A stretch of 64,000 nucleotides of DNA from Cylindrospermum sp. FACHB-282 (GCF_014697195.1 NZ_JACJRJ010000005.1:106044-170043), one strand, 5' to 3'. Positions 23,474 to 33,606 are shown, counted from the first letter of the stretch. Notes: a model not told the origin generated them from the letters alone. Program-made: numbers and translations.

Positions 23474-24970
23474 ATGAAATATTCCCTAGCGGCAAATGGC
23501 GCTCAAGCACGTCAGACTAAAGAGAGATTCGCTAAACCAGAGGAGCAATTATCCTATGAATTAGGCAAGGCGGTACAGGAATTACCATCGCTCTATATCA
23601 GACTATTGGCGGGAACGATTAGCGTTATAGTATTTGGCGCGATCGCCTGGGCATATTTTTCAGAAATTGATGAAGTCGCTACAGCACCAGGGGAATTAAT
23701 CGCTGCCACACAGGTAAGACCGGTCACAGCCTTGGGTGGAGGGACAATTTTGTCTGTGAAAGTCAAAGAAGGCGATCGCGTTAGCAAAGGACAAGTTCTG
23801 ATTCAGCGAGATCCAGACTTACAACAAACCGATGTGGCCCGCTTCGCCAAATCTAGTAAATTGATTCAAGACGACTTGCAACGTTTGGATGCAGAACGCA
23901 GCGGCAGCAAAAATGCAGGGACGAAACTGCAAGATGAACTGTTAAACTCCCGGTTGTTAGACTACCAAGCGCGTCAAGCAACGGCAGAAGCAGAAGCAAA
24001 TCGCCAATTGTCACTGATCAATCAAGCCAAAGTCCGCTCAACTCGCCTACAAGATAACTTAGTTAACGCCAAAACCAGCCTCACCAACGCCAAAGAAAAC
24101 TTGATTAACGCCCAAAGCATTAGCGTTAGAGTTGAAAGTAATTTAGCGATCGCCCAAAAAAGAGAAGCAGGACTACGCACCCTAGTTACTCCCGGTGCTG
24201 TACCGCGAATTGATTACCTGGACTCCCAAGAAAGATTAACTCGTGCCAAAACAGAAATCACCAGAGCCAAAGATGAAGTTACCAACGCCCAAAATCGGGT
24301 AACAGAAGCTCAAGACAAAGTTGCATCTTTACAAAAAGATATCGCCGCCCAAATCCAAGAAATTCGCCAGGCTGAACAAGCCTATCAAGCTGCACGTAAT
24401 CAGGGTCTACGTTTGGCATCAGAACGCCAAAGCGAAATTTTGACCCAAATCAACAAACGCAAAGAAGACCTAACCACCATCGCCGGTCAACTGGAGCAAG
24501 CCAGAAAGCAGAAAGCCTTAGAAACTATCGAGGCTCCCGTTGCAGGCACAATTTACAGAATCAAAGCCACTAAAGGGCCAGTACAATCTGGAGAAGAATT
24601 GCTGTCAATCTTACCCGAAGGCGAAGAAATGCAGCTAGAGGTGAAAGTCCTTAACCGCGATATTGGCTTTATTCGTCAGAAGATGAAGGCAAAAGTGAAA
24701 ATGGCGACCTTCCCCTTCCAGGAATTTGGCGTGATTGAGGGCGAAGTTGCACAAGTCAGCCCAAATGCAATTGTTGATAAAGAATTAGGCTTAGTATTCC
24801 CCACCAGAATTAAATTAAGCAAACACTCAATCAACGTCCGGGGTCAAGAAGTTCCATTTACCCCAGGGATGGCGGCAAATGGGGAAATTGTCACTCGCAA
24901 AAAGTCAATTTTTACTTTTATTGTTGAGCCGATTACTCGCCGCTTTAGCGAAGCATTTTCTGTCAGATAA
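23474..24970 (+). CDS. HlyD family membrane-fusion protein
   Basis: A 498-aa type I secretion adaptor. One N-terminal membrane span (I-S-V-I-V-F-G-A-I-A-W-A-Y-F, ~48-62) is followed by a lipoyl half-motif (V-K-E-G-D-R-V-S-K-G-Q-V-L), a long coiled coil (~130-360) and the second half (I-E-A-P-V-A-G-T-I-Y-R-I). It links an inner-membrane ABC exporter to TolC. The likely partner is the ABC exporter at 29117-31810. Adjacent protease at 25121-26593 is a possible cargo. Confidence 0.92.
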   Translation: MKYSLAANGAQARQTKERFAKPEEQLSYELGKAVQELPSLYIRLLAGTISVIVFGAIAWAYFSEIDEVATAPGELIAATQVRPVTALGGGTILSVKVKEGDRVSKGQVLIQRDPDLQQTDVARFAKSSKLIQDDLQRLDAERSGSKNAGTKLQDELLNSRLLDYQARQATAEAEANRQLSLINQAKVRSTRLQDNLVNAKTSLTNAKENLINAQSISVRVESNLAIAQKREAGLRTLVTPGAVPRIDYLDSQERLTRAKTEITRAKDEVTNAQNRVTEAQDKVASLQKDIAAQIQEIRQAEQAYQAARNQGLRLASERQSEILTQINKRKEDLTTIAGQLEQARKQKALETIEAPVAGTIYRIKATKGPVQSGEELLSILPEGEEMQLEVKVLNRDIGFIRQKMKAKVKMATFPFQEFGVIEGEVAQVSPNAIVDKELGLVFPTRIKLSKHSINVRGQEVPFTPGMAANGEIVTRKKSIFTFIVEPITRRFSEAFSVR

Positions 24971-24978
24971 GGCATTTT

Positions 24979-25069
24979 TTAGAGACGTTGTCTACAACGT
25001 CTCTACAATAATTACAGCGATTTTTAGGTAAATAGACCATACCGTAGGGGCACAGCAGTGCTGTGCCCT
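24979..25069. terminator. Two hairpins between convergent HlyD and protease genes
   Basis: Perfect hairpin AGAGACGTTGT-CT-ACAACGTCTCT at 24981-25004, and GGGCACAGCA-G-TGCTGTGCCC at 25048-25068. They lie between convergent genes and can end transcription from either side. Both sequences are also common dispersed repeats in these genomes. Confidence 0.55.
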
Positions 25070-25120
25070 GACGATAGATGTGGTTCAAATAGATGAAAAC
25101 TGCTGTAAGCTAAAATTCGG

Positions 25121-26593
25121 TCAGTTTTTTTGGCGCTTTTTGACTATTCCTTCAGCATCATAATTATGATCGCTGCCAATGCTGTTGTTACTTAAACTAT
25201 TATCGTAATAGCGGAATGGTGATTGATTTGCTGAACTCACTACACTGCTGTTGATGCTAGAGTTGGCAATTTGGTTTTCGCTGCTGATAGAACTGACGCT
25301 CAACTCCATTGTTGGCAGTTCATAATCACCAAACTTCACCGGCCAGCCATTTTCGCCAATGGTGACAACAACAGACGGTACTGGGATGGGTTCTGTAGAT
25401 TTTGCTGATTTATTAATTGAATCAGATGTCTGGCTAGAGGTTAAAGTTTCTGAGCTACCTTCTGCCTGCCCTGTAATTATCTGACGCACTTGGGTTTGAG
25501 TCAAGTTGGGGTTAGCACTGAGCATCAGAGCAACTACCCCAGCAACATGAGGGGTAGCCATAGATGTGCCGCTATAAGTGCCGTACTGATTATTTGGTAA
25601 TGAGGAGTAGACATCTACCCCTGGGGCTGTGACATAAGTGATTTCTTGGGAGCCAGAACGGTTAGAGAAGTCAGCCAGGTTATTATCTTCATCTACGGCG
25701 CCAACTGCAATGCCTGTATTGTAGGCATAGCGAGCCGGATAACCTGGGGATGAGGCACCATCATTACCTGCGGCCATGACAACAATTACACCTTTGCTGC
25801 TGGCATATTCAATAGCTGTCTTGAGAGTGTTGTTAGAATAAGAGCCTCCCAAGCTGAGGTTAATTACATTAGCGCCATTATCCGCAGCATAGCGAATGCC
25901 TTTAGCGATCGCACTATAGGAGCCTGAACCTGATTCATTCAGCACCTTAACAGGCATAATCTTGGCATCATAAGCAACACCCGTTACACCAATATCATTA
26001 TTCTCTCCGGCGATTGTGCCAGCAACATGGGTACCATGACTATTGTCGTCTAGGGTATTGTTGTTATTGCTAACAAAGTTCCAGCCCTGGACATCATCAA
26101 CATAGCCGTTGCCATCATCATCGATGCCATTACCGGCAATTTCTTTGCTATTAGTCCAAATATTATTCTGCAAATCTTCGTGGTTATAGTCAACCCCAGT
26201 ATCTATAACTGCAACGATAACGCCCTTACCTGTGTATCCATGTTCCCAAGCTTCAGGAGCTTTGACCATATCTGCTCCCGAATTGTTGCCACCAATATTA
26301 GCAACATCATCATAAGTATCCTCACCAGCAGCTCGACTAACAGCATCAGCTGCATTCACCAAGCCATAGCCAGAGCTAGAGTTATAGTTCCCAGTACTAG
26401 AAATATTAGCAGTATCGTTGGCTGAATTAAAGCTACTACGACCACTCAAACTGAGGCTGTTATCTCCCTGAATATTGAAGGTATCAACTGAGGAGATAGG
26501 CGTAACATTTAACCCATTATTCGACAAAGAACTACTAATCTCATCAATGGGCATAAGTATTTTAGCCTCAAAAATATCAATATTTCGTGACAA
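25121..26593 (-). CDS. S8 family subtilisin-like serine protease
   Basis: A 490-aa protein. The catalytic triad is visible as D in A-V-I-D-T-G-V-D-Y, H in S-H-G-T-H-V-A-G-T and S in S-G-T-S-M-A-T-P-H-V-A-G. A G-N-G-I-D-D-D-G-N-G-Y-V-D-D insert looks like a calcium site. It has no signal peptide; ~110 N-terminal residues are Ser/Asn-rich. With a type I secretion adaptor next to it, signal-less export is a reasonable inference. The C-terminal ~120 residues are low-complexity. Confidence 0.92.
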   Translation of the reverse strand: MSRNIDIFEAKILMPIDEISSSLSNNGLNVTPISSVDTFNIQGDNSLSLSGRSSFNSANDTANISSTGNYNSSSGYGLVNAADAVSRAAGEDTYDDVANIGGNNSGADMVKAPEAWEHGYTGKGVIVAVIDTGVDYNHEDLQNNIWTNSKEIAGNGIDDDGNGYVDDVQGWNFVSNNNNTLDDNSHGTHVAGTIAGENNDIGVTGVAYDAKIMPVKVLNESGSGSYSAIAKGIRYAADNGANVINLSLGGSYSNNTLKTAIEYASSKGVIVVMAAGNDGASSPGYPARYAYNTGIAVGAVDEDNNLADFSNRSGSQEITYVTAPGVDVYSSLPNNQYGTYSGTSMATPHVAGVVALMLSANPNLTQTQVRQIITGQAEGSSETLTSSQTSDSINKSAKSTEPIPVPSVVVTIGENGWPVKFGDYELPTMELSVSSISSENQIANSSINSSVVSSANQSPFRYYDNSLSNNSIGSDHNYDAEGIVKKRQKN

Positions 26594-27260
26594 CGTGAAC
26601 TGTGAAAACCTTTGCCATTAATAGGTTTTACAGCACAAATTATTTCCCTTTGCCAAAAAATACTATAAAATCAAATATTAAATTGCTAATTTTATTACAA
26701 ATAAGATTATGTAAATTGTAATTATTTATAGCCCACCCAGATTAAATATAAATAGGACTTACACAAGTGTCACACTCAATGTAAGATTGTAGGGTGCGTC
26801 AGATATCGAAAATTTGCTCATTGTTACTGAATTACTGGGTCTGACGCACCCTACAAAGCCATGCCAGTTGCGTAAGTCCCAATAAAATCTCTTATTTTTG
26901 TCTCAATACTCTTGGTGTTAATAAAATTGTAGGTTGGGTAGAACGAAGTGAAACCCAACAAAGTCCTGGAAATGTTGGGTTTAGTCCCTCAAACCAACCT
27001 ACGTAGACTTGATAGATTTTCTTAAATATGCTGATAGGGCAAAGTAATATTTTGGTACTTTGCATCTTTTAATTTTTAATTTTTAATTTTTAATTGTTTA
27101 CGACTTACGCACCGCACAAATTTACTACCCGTAGGGTGCGTTCCCTAACGCACAAATCATGATTTTTAATAACACAAACCATACCGCATATTTGCTAATT
27201 TCTGTCCGTTAAGTCTTATTGTTTAAGCTTTTGTGATTTCGGCAATCGGTGTGCTACGCT
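26594..27260. repeat. 667-bp intergenic region with MITE and hairpin repeats
   Basis: 26754-26881 is a MITE-like unit: outer arms AGGACTTACACAAG and TTGCGTAAGTCCC, inner arms GGGTGCGTCAGA and TCTGACGCACCC. 26930-27003 is a hairpin repeat with arms GTAGGTTGGGT and ACCAACCTACG. 27069-27095 is a TTTTAAT heptamer repeated about four times. Another GACTTACGCAC and GTAGGGTGCG follow at 27103-27140. No coding sequence. Confidence 0.7.
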
Positions 27261-27941
27261 CTAAATTGTATCTGGATCAATATTTAATTCCCGCAGTTTT
27301 GCAGCCAAGCGTTCTGCTCGTTGGATTTCTTGTTCTGCCGTTTCTTCTGGTGTCGGGACTAGCTCACCTTCGCGGGTAAAAAATCGTAATAGTCCTTGAT
27401 ATATTCCCAAATATAAACCCAATTGCTGACTCCACAGATGCCCTTGGGTATTTGGTTCTAGAGGTTCGTACTTACCATCTAATAAGTGAAAACCAGCAAA
27501 TTCTAATGTATATGGGTCGAACCAAAAATAATCGGGTGTGCGAAAGGTATCTTGATAAATCTTTTTCTTTAAATCTTTGTCGGTATTAGCTGTTGATTCA
27601 GAAAGAATTTCTAGAATTAAATGAGGATATTTACCATCTTCTTCCCAAACTACCCAACTTTTACGGGTTTTGCGTTCAGTGTCCAGCACCACAAAAAAAT
27701 CTGGCCCCCGGAAGTATTCTGATTTGCGTTGGTTAGGACTATAGTAAATAGTCAGGTTGCCAGCCGCGTAGAAATCATTTCTGTCTCGCCACAACCATTT
27801 TAGGCATTTGAGTAAGAGCATTATCTGCTCTAGATGCAGTTCACTTTCCAAGGGAGGTTCGTCACTGTATAAATCACCTGGGGGAAAGATAACATTTTCT
27901 GGGGTATTTTGGGGAGAGGCTAATTCTTTCGCTAGGGTCAT
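27261..27941 (-). CDS. Uma2 family (DUF820) putative endonuclease
   Basis: A 226-aa PD-(D/E)XK-fold protein of the very numerous cyanobacterial Uma2 family. Visible elements: G-P-D-F-F-V-V-L-D, then H-L-I-L-E-I-L-S-E-S-T-A-N-T-D and K-I-Y-Q-D, with Y-F-W-F-D-P. The C-terminal ~35 residues are the usual charged A-E-R-L-A-A-K-L-R-E-L coiled tail. Real substrate unknown. Confidence 0.85.
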   Translation of the reverse strand: MTLAKELASPQNTPENVIFPPGDLYSDEPPLESELHLEQIMLLLKCLKWLWRDRNDFYAAGNLTIYYSPNQRKSEYFRGPDFFVVLDTERKTRKSWVVWEEDGKYPHLILEILSESTANTDKDLKKKIYQDTFRTPDYFWFDPYTLEFAGFHLLDGKYEPLEPNTQGHLWSQQLGLYLGIYQGLLRFFTREGELVPTPEETAEQEIQRAERLAAKLRELNIDPDTI

Positions 27942-28298
27942 GGAATGCTTACAGCAGTGGGTATGGGTTTATTTTAGCTGCTGTAGTTAGGCGTTGGCGT
28001 ACCCACCGTAAATCGCGCAGCTTATCGGTGGGTAGGCTTTGCTCTATTCTTGCGCCTTGAAACTTGTAAACTAGAATCTTCTGTACCACCATCAACAGAT
28101 GGTAGATAATACCCACCTTTATGAGTTTATCCTTCTAGTTCAGCCCTAATTTTTTCAATATGTTGGATGCTTTTGAAAGAATAAAATCTCTCAGACCATC
28201 CAAAATAACAGCACAACCTACAAAAAGTCAACATCTTACTCAAAACTTATAATATTATTTTACTAATGGGATATTGAGACAATTACTCTTCTGTACCT
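27942..28298. other. 357-bp intergenic region
   Basis: Contains a hairpin repeat TACCCACCG ... CGGTGGGTA (28000-28033) and otherwise AT-rich sequence with promoters for the divergent genes on either side. No gene recognised. Confidence 0.4.
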
Positions 28299-28613
28299 AT
28301 GAACAGGACTACATCTAATAGTCAAAATAGTGCGTTATCCGAGTTTAAAGAAGCTCATCCTGAAGAAATACAAACAATTACTGAAGCACTAGTGAAGATA
28401 ACAAGTCTTCCAGCAGAAGCCATTAAGTCTCATCTTGATGCCATGTTGGAGAAGTTAGTAAAAACCACAGAAAGTCCATTTTATGAAACAGCCTCAGATG
28501 AAGAGTGGTTTCAAGCACTGCATGAATGGAGTTATAGACATAAGCAAAACATACCTCCTTTATCTGACTATGCCGTAAGTCGGGCAGGTATCTATGAGGA
28601 TGAGGAGATTTAG
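28299..28613 (+). CDS. Hypothetical protein upstream of PIN toxin (putative antitoxin)
   Basis: A 104-aa acidic, helical protein of unrecognised family. Its stop codon overlaps the GTG start of the PIN-domain gene by 1 bp, the usual linkage of an antitoxin with its VapC-type toxin. The antitoxin role is inferred from position only. Confidence 0.65.
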   Translation: MNRTTSNSQNSALSEFKEAHPEEIQTITEALVKITSLPAEAIKSHLDAMLEKLVKTTESPFYETASDEEWFQALHEWSYRHKQNIPPLSDYAVSRAGIYEDEEI

Positions 28614-29053
28614 TGGCGTATCTTATTGATACAAATATTATATTGAGAATGGCACAGCCCAACCACCTAATGTGTGCGGAAGCTTTGAATGCACTGGGGA
28701 TACTTCGGCAAAGAAAAGAAGATTGTTATCTAACTCATCAAAATCTAGTTGAGTTTTGGCGCAGTGCTACCCGTCCGGTTGAAAAAAACGGATTAGGAAT
28801 GAGTTTAGCTGAAGCTGAAGCAGAACTAAAGCGTTTAGAAACACTTTTCCCCATACTGCCAGATATACCTGAGATTTACCCTGAATGGAAACGACTTGTA
28901 CTTAAGTATGGGGTAATGGGTGTGAATGTTCATGACGCTAGGCTTGTGGCAGTCATAATCGCTCATGGACTGACTCACATCCTTACTTTTAATATTAAAG
29001 ACTTTGCACGTTATGCGAATGAGATTACCCCTGTACATCCAACAAAGATTTGA
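28613..29053 (+). CDS. PIN domain (VapC-type) toxin
   Basis: A 146-aa protein with PIN motifs: Y-L-I-D-T-N-I-I-L-R (first Asp), N-L-V-E-F-W-R-S-A-T (Glu), V-N-V-H-D-A-R-L-V-A (Asp) and I-L-T-F-N-I-K-D-F. Presumed RNase toxin. It starts with GTG within the preceding stop. Confidence 0.87.
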   Translation: MAYLIDTNIILRMAQPNHLMCAEALNALGILRQRKEDCYLTHQNLVEFWRSATRPVEKNGLGMSLAEAEAELKRLETLFPILPDIPEIYPEWKRLVLKYGVMGVNVHDARLVAVIIAHGLTHILTFNIKDFARYANEITPVHPTKI

Positions 29054-29116
29054 AAAAAACCGCAGATAAACGCTAATGCAGACGGATAATTTATTGGCGT
29101 TTATCGGCGGTTAATA

Positions 29117-31810
29117 TTAAACGTTTGCTTGCTGTCTTTGATAAAGTGACCAATACAAACCCTTTTGTTGCAATAACTGTGCGTGGGTTCCACGTTCAGC
29201 AATTACACCCTTCTCCAACACCAAAATCAAATCAGCGCGTTTGAGAGGTGCAAAACGGTGAGCAATCAAAAACACTGTGCGGTTTGCAGATGCCTTTTGA
29301 AGATTTTGCAAAACTTGCTGTTCGGTTTCACTATCCAAAGCGCTGGTAGCTTCATCTAAGATTAAAACTGGCGCTGTGGAGAGAAATAACCGCGCTAGGG
29401 CGATACGTTGTCTTTGTCCACCAGATAAAGCTGTACCCCTTTCCCCAACGTTGTTTTCGTAACCGTAGGGTAATTGACTGATGAAATCGTGAGCTACGGC
29501 TAATCTAGCAGCTTCTACCACTTGTTCGGCGGTAATATCAGGGTTGCCGAGGGTGATATTTTCCAAGATGGAACCGTTAAATAAAAAATCTTCTTGGAGA
29601 ACTACGCCAATTTGTTGCCGCAAAGATGCTAAATCTGCACTTTTAATATCAAAACCATCGATGAGGATGCGTCCTGATTCAATTTGATAAAGGCGTTGCA
29701 GTAACTTTGACAGGGTACTTTTACCTGAACCACTCCGCCCGACGATGCCGACAAATTGCCCTGGTTCAACGTTAAAGGAGATGCCCCGCAGCACTGGTTC
29801 TGTGTTGGCTTTGTAGCGGAAAAAGACTTGGTCAAAACTAATTTCACCTTTGAGGGGGGGTAAAACTAGACCGGTGCCGGCTTCCGCTTCTGGGGCAACA
29901 TTGAGAATATCACCAATTCGATCTACTGAAAGCAGTACTTGTTGCAGACTTTGCCACAATTGCACTAAACGCAGAAGTGGCCCTGTAACTCTGGCTGAGA
30001 GCATTTGAAAGGCAACTAATTGACCAACTGTGAGTTGATGGTCAATCACCAGCTTGGCACCAAACCAGAGGATCAACATGGTGGACAAATTGGTGAGAAA
30101 GTCGCCAATGTTGCTGCTAATGTTGGAGGTGGTAGAGGCTTTGAAACCTGTGCGGATGAAGCGGGCAAATAAGCCTTCCCAGCGATCGCGTGTTACTGGT
30201 TCTGCTGCATGGGCTTTAACCGAGTGAATCCCTGTCACCGTCTCCACTAGAAAGGATTGACTATCAGCGCTGCGGTTAAATGTTTCGTTCAGCCAACCGC
30301 GCAAAATTGGTGTCGCGACAATTGTCAAAGTGGCAAATAAGGGAAGTACCGCTAAGGCCACAAAGGTGAGAGGGATACTGTAGTAAAACATCAATACCAG
30401 GTACACCACCGCAAAGATGCTGTCGAGGATCACCGTTAAGGCTGTACCGGTGAGAAACTGGCGGATTTGTTCCAGTTCCTGAACTCTGGCTACTGTATCC
30501 CCCACCCGACGCGACTCAAAATAAGCTAGGGGTAAGCGCATTAAGTGGCGAAATAACTGGGCGGATAAACTCAAATCCAGACGCCGCGCTGTATGGGTAA
30601 AGATGAATAGCCGCAGGATGCCGAGGATAGATTCAAATGTCGCAACTAATAAAAGTGCGATCGCCATCACATCCAGAGTTGGTAAACTCTCCTGCACCAT
30701 CACTTTATCAATCACAACTTGGGTAATTAACGGTGTCGTTAACCCCAAAAGCTGCAACGTAAAGGACGCCAGCAACACTTCTCCCAACAATCCCCGATAC
30801 TTCCAAACCGCCGGAGTGAACCAAGCAAGGTTAAATTTCTCTTGCTTAGATATTAGTTCTGCTTGCCACAATTGCCCATCCCAAGACGCCTCAACCACAG
30901 ACTGGGGCAGGCTTTCGCAAGTGCGATCAAGATTTAGGGGATTAGCGATAATTAACCGCTGGCCTTTGACACCATAAGCCACTACCCAAGTCGATTTTGG
31001 CTTTCCTAGTTCGTCTTTTTCGCTGTTGAGTGAGTCAGAATTCCACAGCATTAAAGCAGGAAACGACAATTGTCGCAAATCGCCCCAACTCACTTGCAAC
31101 CGGCGCAAAACAAACCCTAGCTTTTCTGCTACCTCCACAACATTCTTTGGGCGTTGTCCCCGGAGTTGGCGTTGCACCCATTCCAGTTGCACAGCATTTT
31201 CTAACTGTTGCGCCACCATTGTTAAACAAGCAGCAGCCGGATTCGTGCTAGCAACAAAAGGATAATTGGAGATTATCGACGTAGGAGATGGCGAGATTGG
31301 CAAATTAGCAGATTGGGAAATTGGCAAATTGGGAGATTTCGGAAACGTCCCTTTCTCCTCTTCTGCTTCTAAACTTACCCAAAACTGATCAATTTGTGGA
31401 GTAGAAAATTCTGCCCACAATGCCGAATTCCAGCACACCACAACTACTTCTTTACTAGCAGCTACGGCTTTACACTCACCAGCTAATTTTTGTAAGTCGC
31501 CAAACCAATCCCCCGCTTCTAGGGATGCTAAAGGTTTGCCAACACTGCCGTCTCGCAAGCGGACTTTTCCCACAGCAATAAAGAATTGGTAACCTCCGGT
31601 TTGTTGTGACCAGATTTTTTCCCCAAGACTATAGTGGCGGATTTCTGACTGATTTTTTAATTGGGTTTGTTGTACATCCGTAAGCCAGCATAATGGCGGT
31701 TGATTCCAAGGTACAGAAGCTAGCGCATTTTCTTGTAGAGATTGATTATCCAGAGGTTTTAGCTCACTTCTAATTTGACCGTCAAATTTTGAATTTTCGA
31801 CCCTAGCCAT
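29117..31810 (-). CDS. Type I secretion ABC exporter with cNMP-like and degenerate C39 domains
   Basis: An 897-aa exporter. Order: cyclic-nucleotide-binding-like domain (~40-150), peptidase C39-like region (~195-330), six-helix permease (~345-620), ATPase (~650-897). The ATPase has G-R-S-G-S-G-K-S-T, L-S-G-G-Q-R-Q-R and L-I-L-D-E-A-T-S. In the C39-like part the usual D-C-G-x-A-C-L reads N-P-A-A-A-C-L, so the catalytic Cys is missing and it is probably a substrate-recognition domain. It overlaps the upstream PpiC-type gene by 52 bp, so the two form one unit. Confidence 0.9.
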   Translation of the reverse strand: MARVENSKFDGQIRSELKPLDNQSLQENALASVPWNQPPLCWLTDVQQTQLKNQSEIRHYSLGEKIWSQQTGGYQFFIAVGKVRLRDGSVGKPLASLEAGDWFGDLQKLAGECKAVAASKEVVVVCWNSALWAEFSTPQIDQFWVSLEAEEEKGTFPKSPNLPISQSANLPISPSPTSIISNYPFVASTNPAAACLTMVAQQLENAVQLEWVQRQLRGQRPKNVVEVAEKLGFVLRRLQVSWGDLRQLSFPALMLWNSDSLNSEKDELGKPKSTWVVAYGVKGQRLIIANPLNLDRTCESLPQSVVEASWDGQLWQAELISKQEKFNLAWFTPAVWKYRGLLGEVLLASFTLQLLGLTTPLITQVVIDKVMVQESLPTLDVMAIALLLVATFESILGILRLFIFTHTARRLDLSLSAQLFRHLMRLPLAYFESRRVGDTVARVQELEQIRQFLTGTALTVILDSIFAVVYLVLMFYYSIPLTFVALAVLPLFATLTIVATPILRGWLNETFNRSADSQSFLVETVTGIHSVKAHAAEPVTRDRWEGLFARFIRTGFKASTTSNISSNIGDFLTNLSTMLILWFGAKLVIDHQLTVGQLVAFQMLSARVTGPLLRLVQLWQSLQQVLLSVDRIGDILNVAPEAEAGTGLVLPPLKGEISFDQVFFRYKANTEPVLRGISFNVEPGQFVGIVGRSGSGKSTLSKLLQRLYQIESGRILIDGFDIKSADLASLRQQIGVVLQEDFLFNGSILENITLGNPDITAEQVVEAARLAVAHDFISQLPYGYENNVGERGTALSGGQRQRIALARLFLSTAPVLILDEATSALDSETEQQVLQNLQKASANRTVFLIAHRFAPLKRADLILVLEKGVIAERGTHAQLLQQKGLYWSLYQRQQANV

Positions 31811-32517
31811 TTCTCAAACAACTCATTTTGTAGTGTTTGTTTTAGTTGAGTATCTTCTAAAGATGCCGGCAGAAATTGCTCTACTCGAAACACAGCAAAA
31901 CGCCCTTCAAGTTCTATTGGCCCTACCAATTGTCCAGGAGTCGCTGCATCCACAGCCGCCCTGACTATATCCGGCAGGGTTCCCCGGCTAATAGGGCCCA
32001 TCATGCCATTAAAAATTCGCTCTTCTGCTAGAGAATATTCTTTGGCGAATTCTTCAAAACTACCTCTTTCTTCAATTTGGGTTTGTAGTTCTTCAGCCAG
32101 TTCGCGATTATCAACAAGAATCCGTGAGAGTACCACCCGATCTAAAAAGAGCTTCCGTTCAATGAAGTATTCTGAAAGTTTTGGTTCTGTGACTAAAGCT
32201 TTCAGTTTTTCTAACTTGAAGCTAAAAGTAATTGATGCATGAAATGTAGCGTAATCGCTGCCATTACTTTTTAACCATTCTTGAAAAGCTTTGGGATCAC
32301 TCAGTTGATTTTTTAGCCGAAACTCAATAATTGTTTGTTCAGCTAATGAGGAACTAATCTCAATATCTTCGCGCGTTTCTATTTCTTGCTCAATTACTTG
32401 CTGGCGGAGAATAGTGCCAATGAACTGCCCCATTTTTCCGGAGGCTTGTAGATATTTTACCGCCTGTGAAATGGTAATTGGCTGGTCATTGACAGTCAAA
32501 AATGATGAAGATTCCAT
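31759..32517 (-). CDS. PpiC/SurA-type peptidyl-prolyl isomerase
   Basis: A 252-aa protein with an N-terminal SurA-like helical part and a parvulin domain (S-R-I-L-V-D-N-R-E-L-A-E near 135, then M-G-P-I-S-R-G-T-L-P and G-P-I-E-L-E-G-R-F-A-V-F-R-V). It has no signal peptide. In cyanobacterial type I secretion clusters such a foldase often precedes the exporter, as here. It may keep export substrates unfolded. Confidence 0.88.
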   Translation of the reverse strand: MESSSFLTVNDQPITISQAVKYLQASGKMGQFIGTILRQQVIEQEIETREDIEISSSLAEQTIIEFRLKNQLSDPKAFQEWLKSNGSDYATFHASITFSFKLEKLKALVTEPKLSEYFIERKLFLDRVVLSRILVDNRELAEELQTQIEERGSFEEFAKEYSLAEERIFNGMMGPISRGTLPDIVRAAVDAATPGQLVGPIELEGRFAVFRVEQFLPASLEDTQLKQTLQNELFEKWLGSKIQNLTVKLEVS

Positions 32518-32773
32518 GAAATAAACACGTCGAAGAGATTAAAAAGCGATAAAACTTTCAATTAAATGATAGAGAAAATAGCAGAAAGTTACAGTCAAGA
32601 ATGATAAAGATTCTATGAAATAAATAATAAAAAAATGTCCCTAAGCATATTTTGCCTGATTACTCGTATTTTATAGAGCAGGCTATCTAGTAAAATCCAG
32701 GGAATTTACGGTTATTATCTTCTTAGTTGAATATTAGATTCTGTCAAAAATCTCACAAATAACTGGTAAATTA

Positions 32774-33550
32774 TTAGACAATCAAGCTTGTCCACATCAA
32801 GGCAATTAAGATGGCGGCAATCGCCCCAATTAAGGTATTCACAATATTTACTACTTCATTAGTTAGCCAGGTATATTGAGATTGCAATGTTGCCCCAATC
32901 ACACTTTCTAAATTGGTGGCAATAAAAGCTGCTAGAACACACCAAACTATTCCTAATAAATCAATCAAACCAATTCCCCAGCCAAGAATGGCGATCGCCA
33001 ATGACGCCACTACACCAGCTATAGTTCCCTCCAAGCTTACCGCCCCTTCTGTGCCACGGGGTACTGGTTGCAGGGTGGTAATTAAATAGGTGCTTTTACC
33101 ATAAGCTTTCCCCACTTCGCTAGCAGTGGTATCAGCCAGCTTAGTACTAAAACTCGCCACATAACCCAACAGCAGCAAGGGTGTGAGGCTAGGATCTAGC
33201 AATCCTCCCTTTACCAAGCCTACACCCAACGCACACAGCGCCCCAGTTAACGCCGAACCCCAAACATTTTCTGGGCCTCTAGCCCCAGAACGCTTTTCGG
33301 CAATTCCTTCAGCTTCCTTTTGGGCCATACCAATGCGCGTCACCCCAGAACCAACCACAAAATAGAACGCCACCACTAGATATCCCTGCCAACCTAGTGT
33401 GCCCCAAATTATTATCCCCAATAACCAGGCGTGGACTAATCCGGCTGGGGTGAGCAATTTTTTGGGTGCGATCGCAACTATGCCCAACAAAATTGTATTT
33501 AATCCCACGCCAACCAACCAAGGATTTACAGAATCAATTAAAGAGAACAT
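32774..33550 (-). CDS. DUF92/TIGR00297 membrane protein (VTE6-like phytyl-phosphate kinase)
   Basis: A 258-aa protein with about six membrane spans, ending in a hydrophobic helix. Family markers: G-S-G-V-T-R-I-G near residue 68 and the D-T-x-A-S-E-V-G-K-A-Y-G segment near 137. The plant member VTE6 phosphorylates phytyl phosphate for tocopherol and phylloquinone synthesis. Assignment by family resemblance. Confidence 0.85.
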   Translation of the reverse strand: MFSLIDSVNPWLVGVGLNTILLGIVAIAPKKLLTPAGLVHAWLLGIIIWGTLGWQGYLVVAFYFVVGSGVTRIGMAQKEAEGIAEKRSGARGPENVWGSALTGALCALGVGLVKGGLLDPSLTPLLLLGYVASFSTKLADTTASEVGKAYGKSTYLITTLQPVPRGTEGAVSLEGTIAGVVASLAIAILGWGIGLIDLLGIVWCVLAAFIATNLESVIGATLQSQYTWLTNEVVNIVNTLIGAIAAILIALMWTSLIV

Positions 33551-33606
33551 TAGTAATCAATCCCTTTTCTTGTGCTTTACCATACCAGTTAAAAACTGAA
33601 CTCTTC

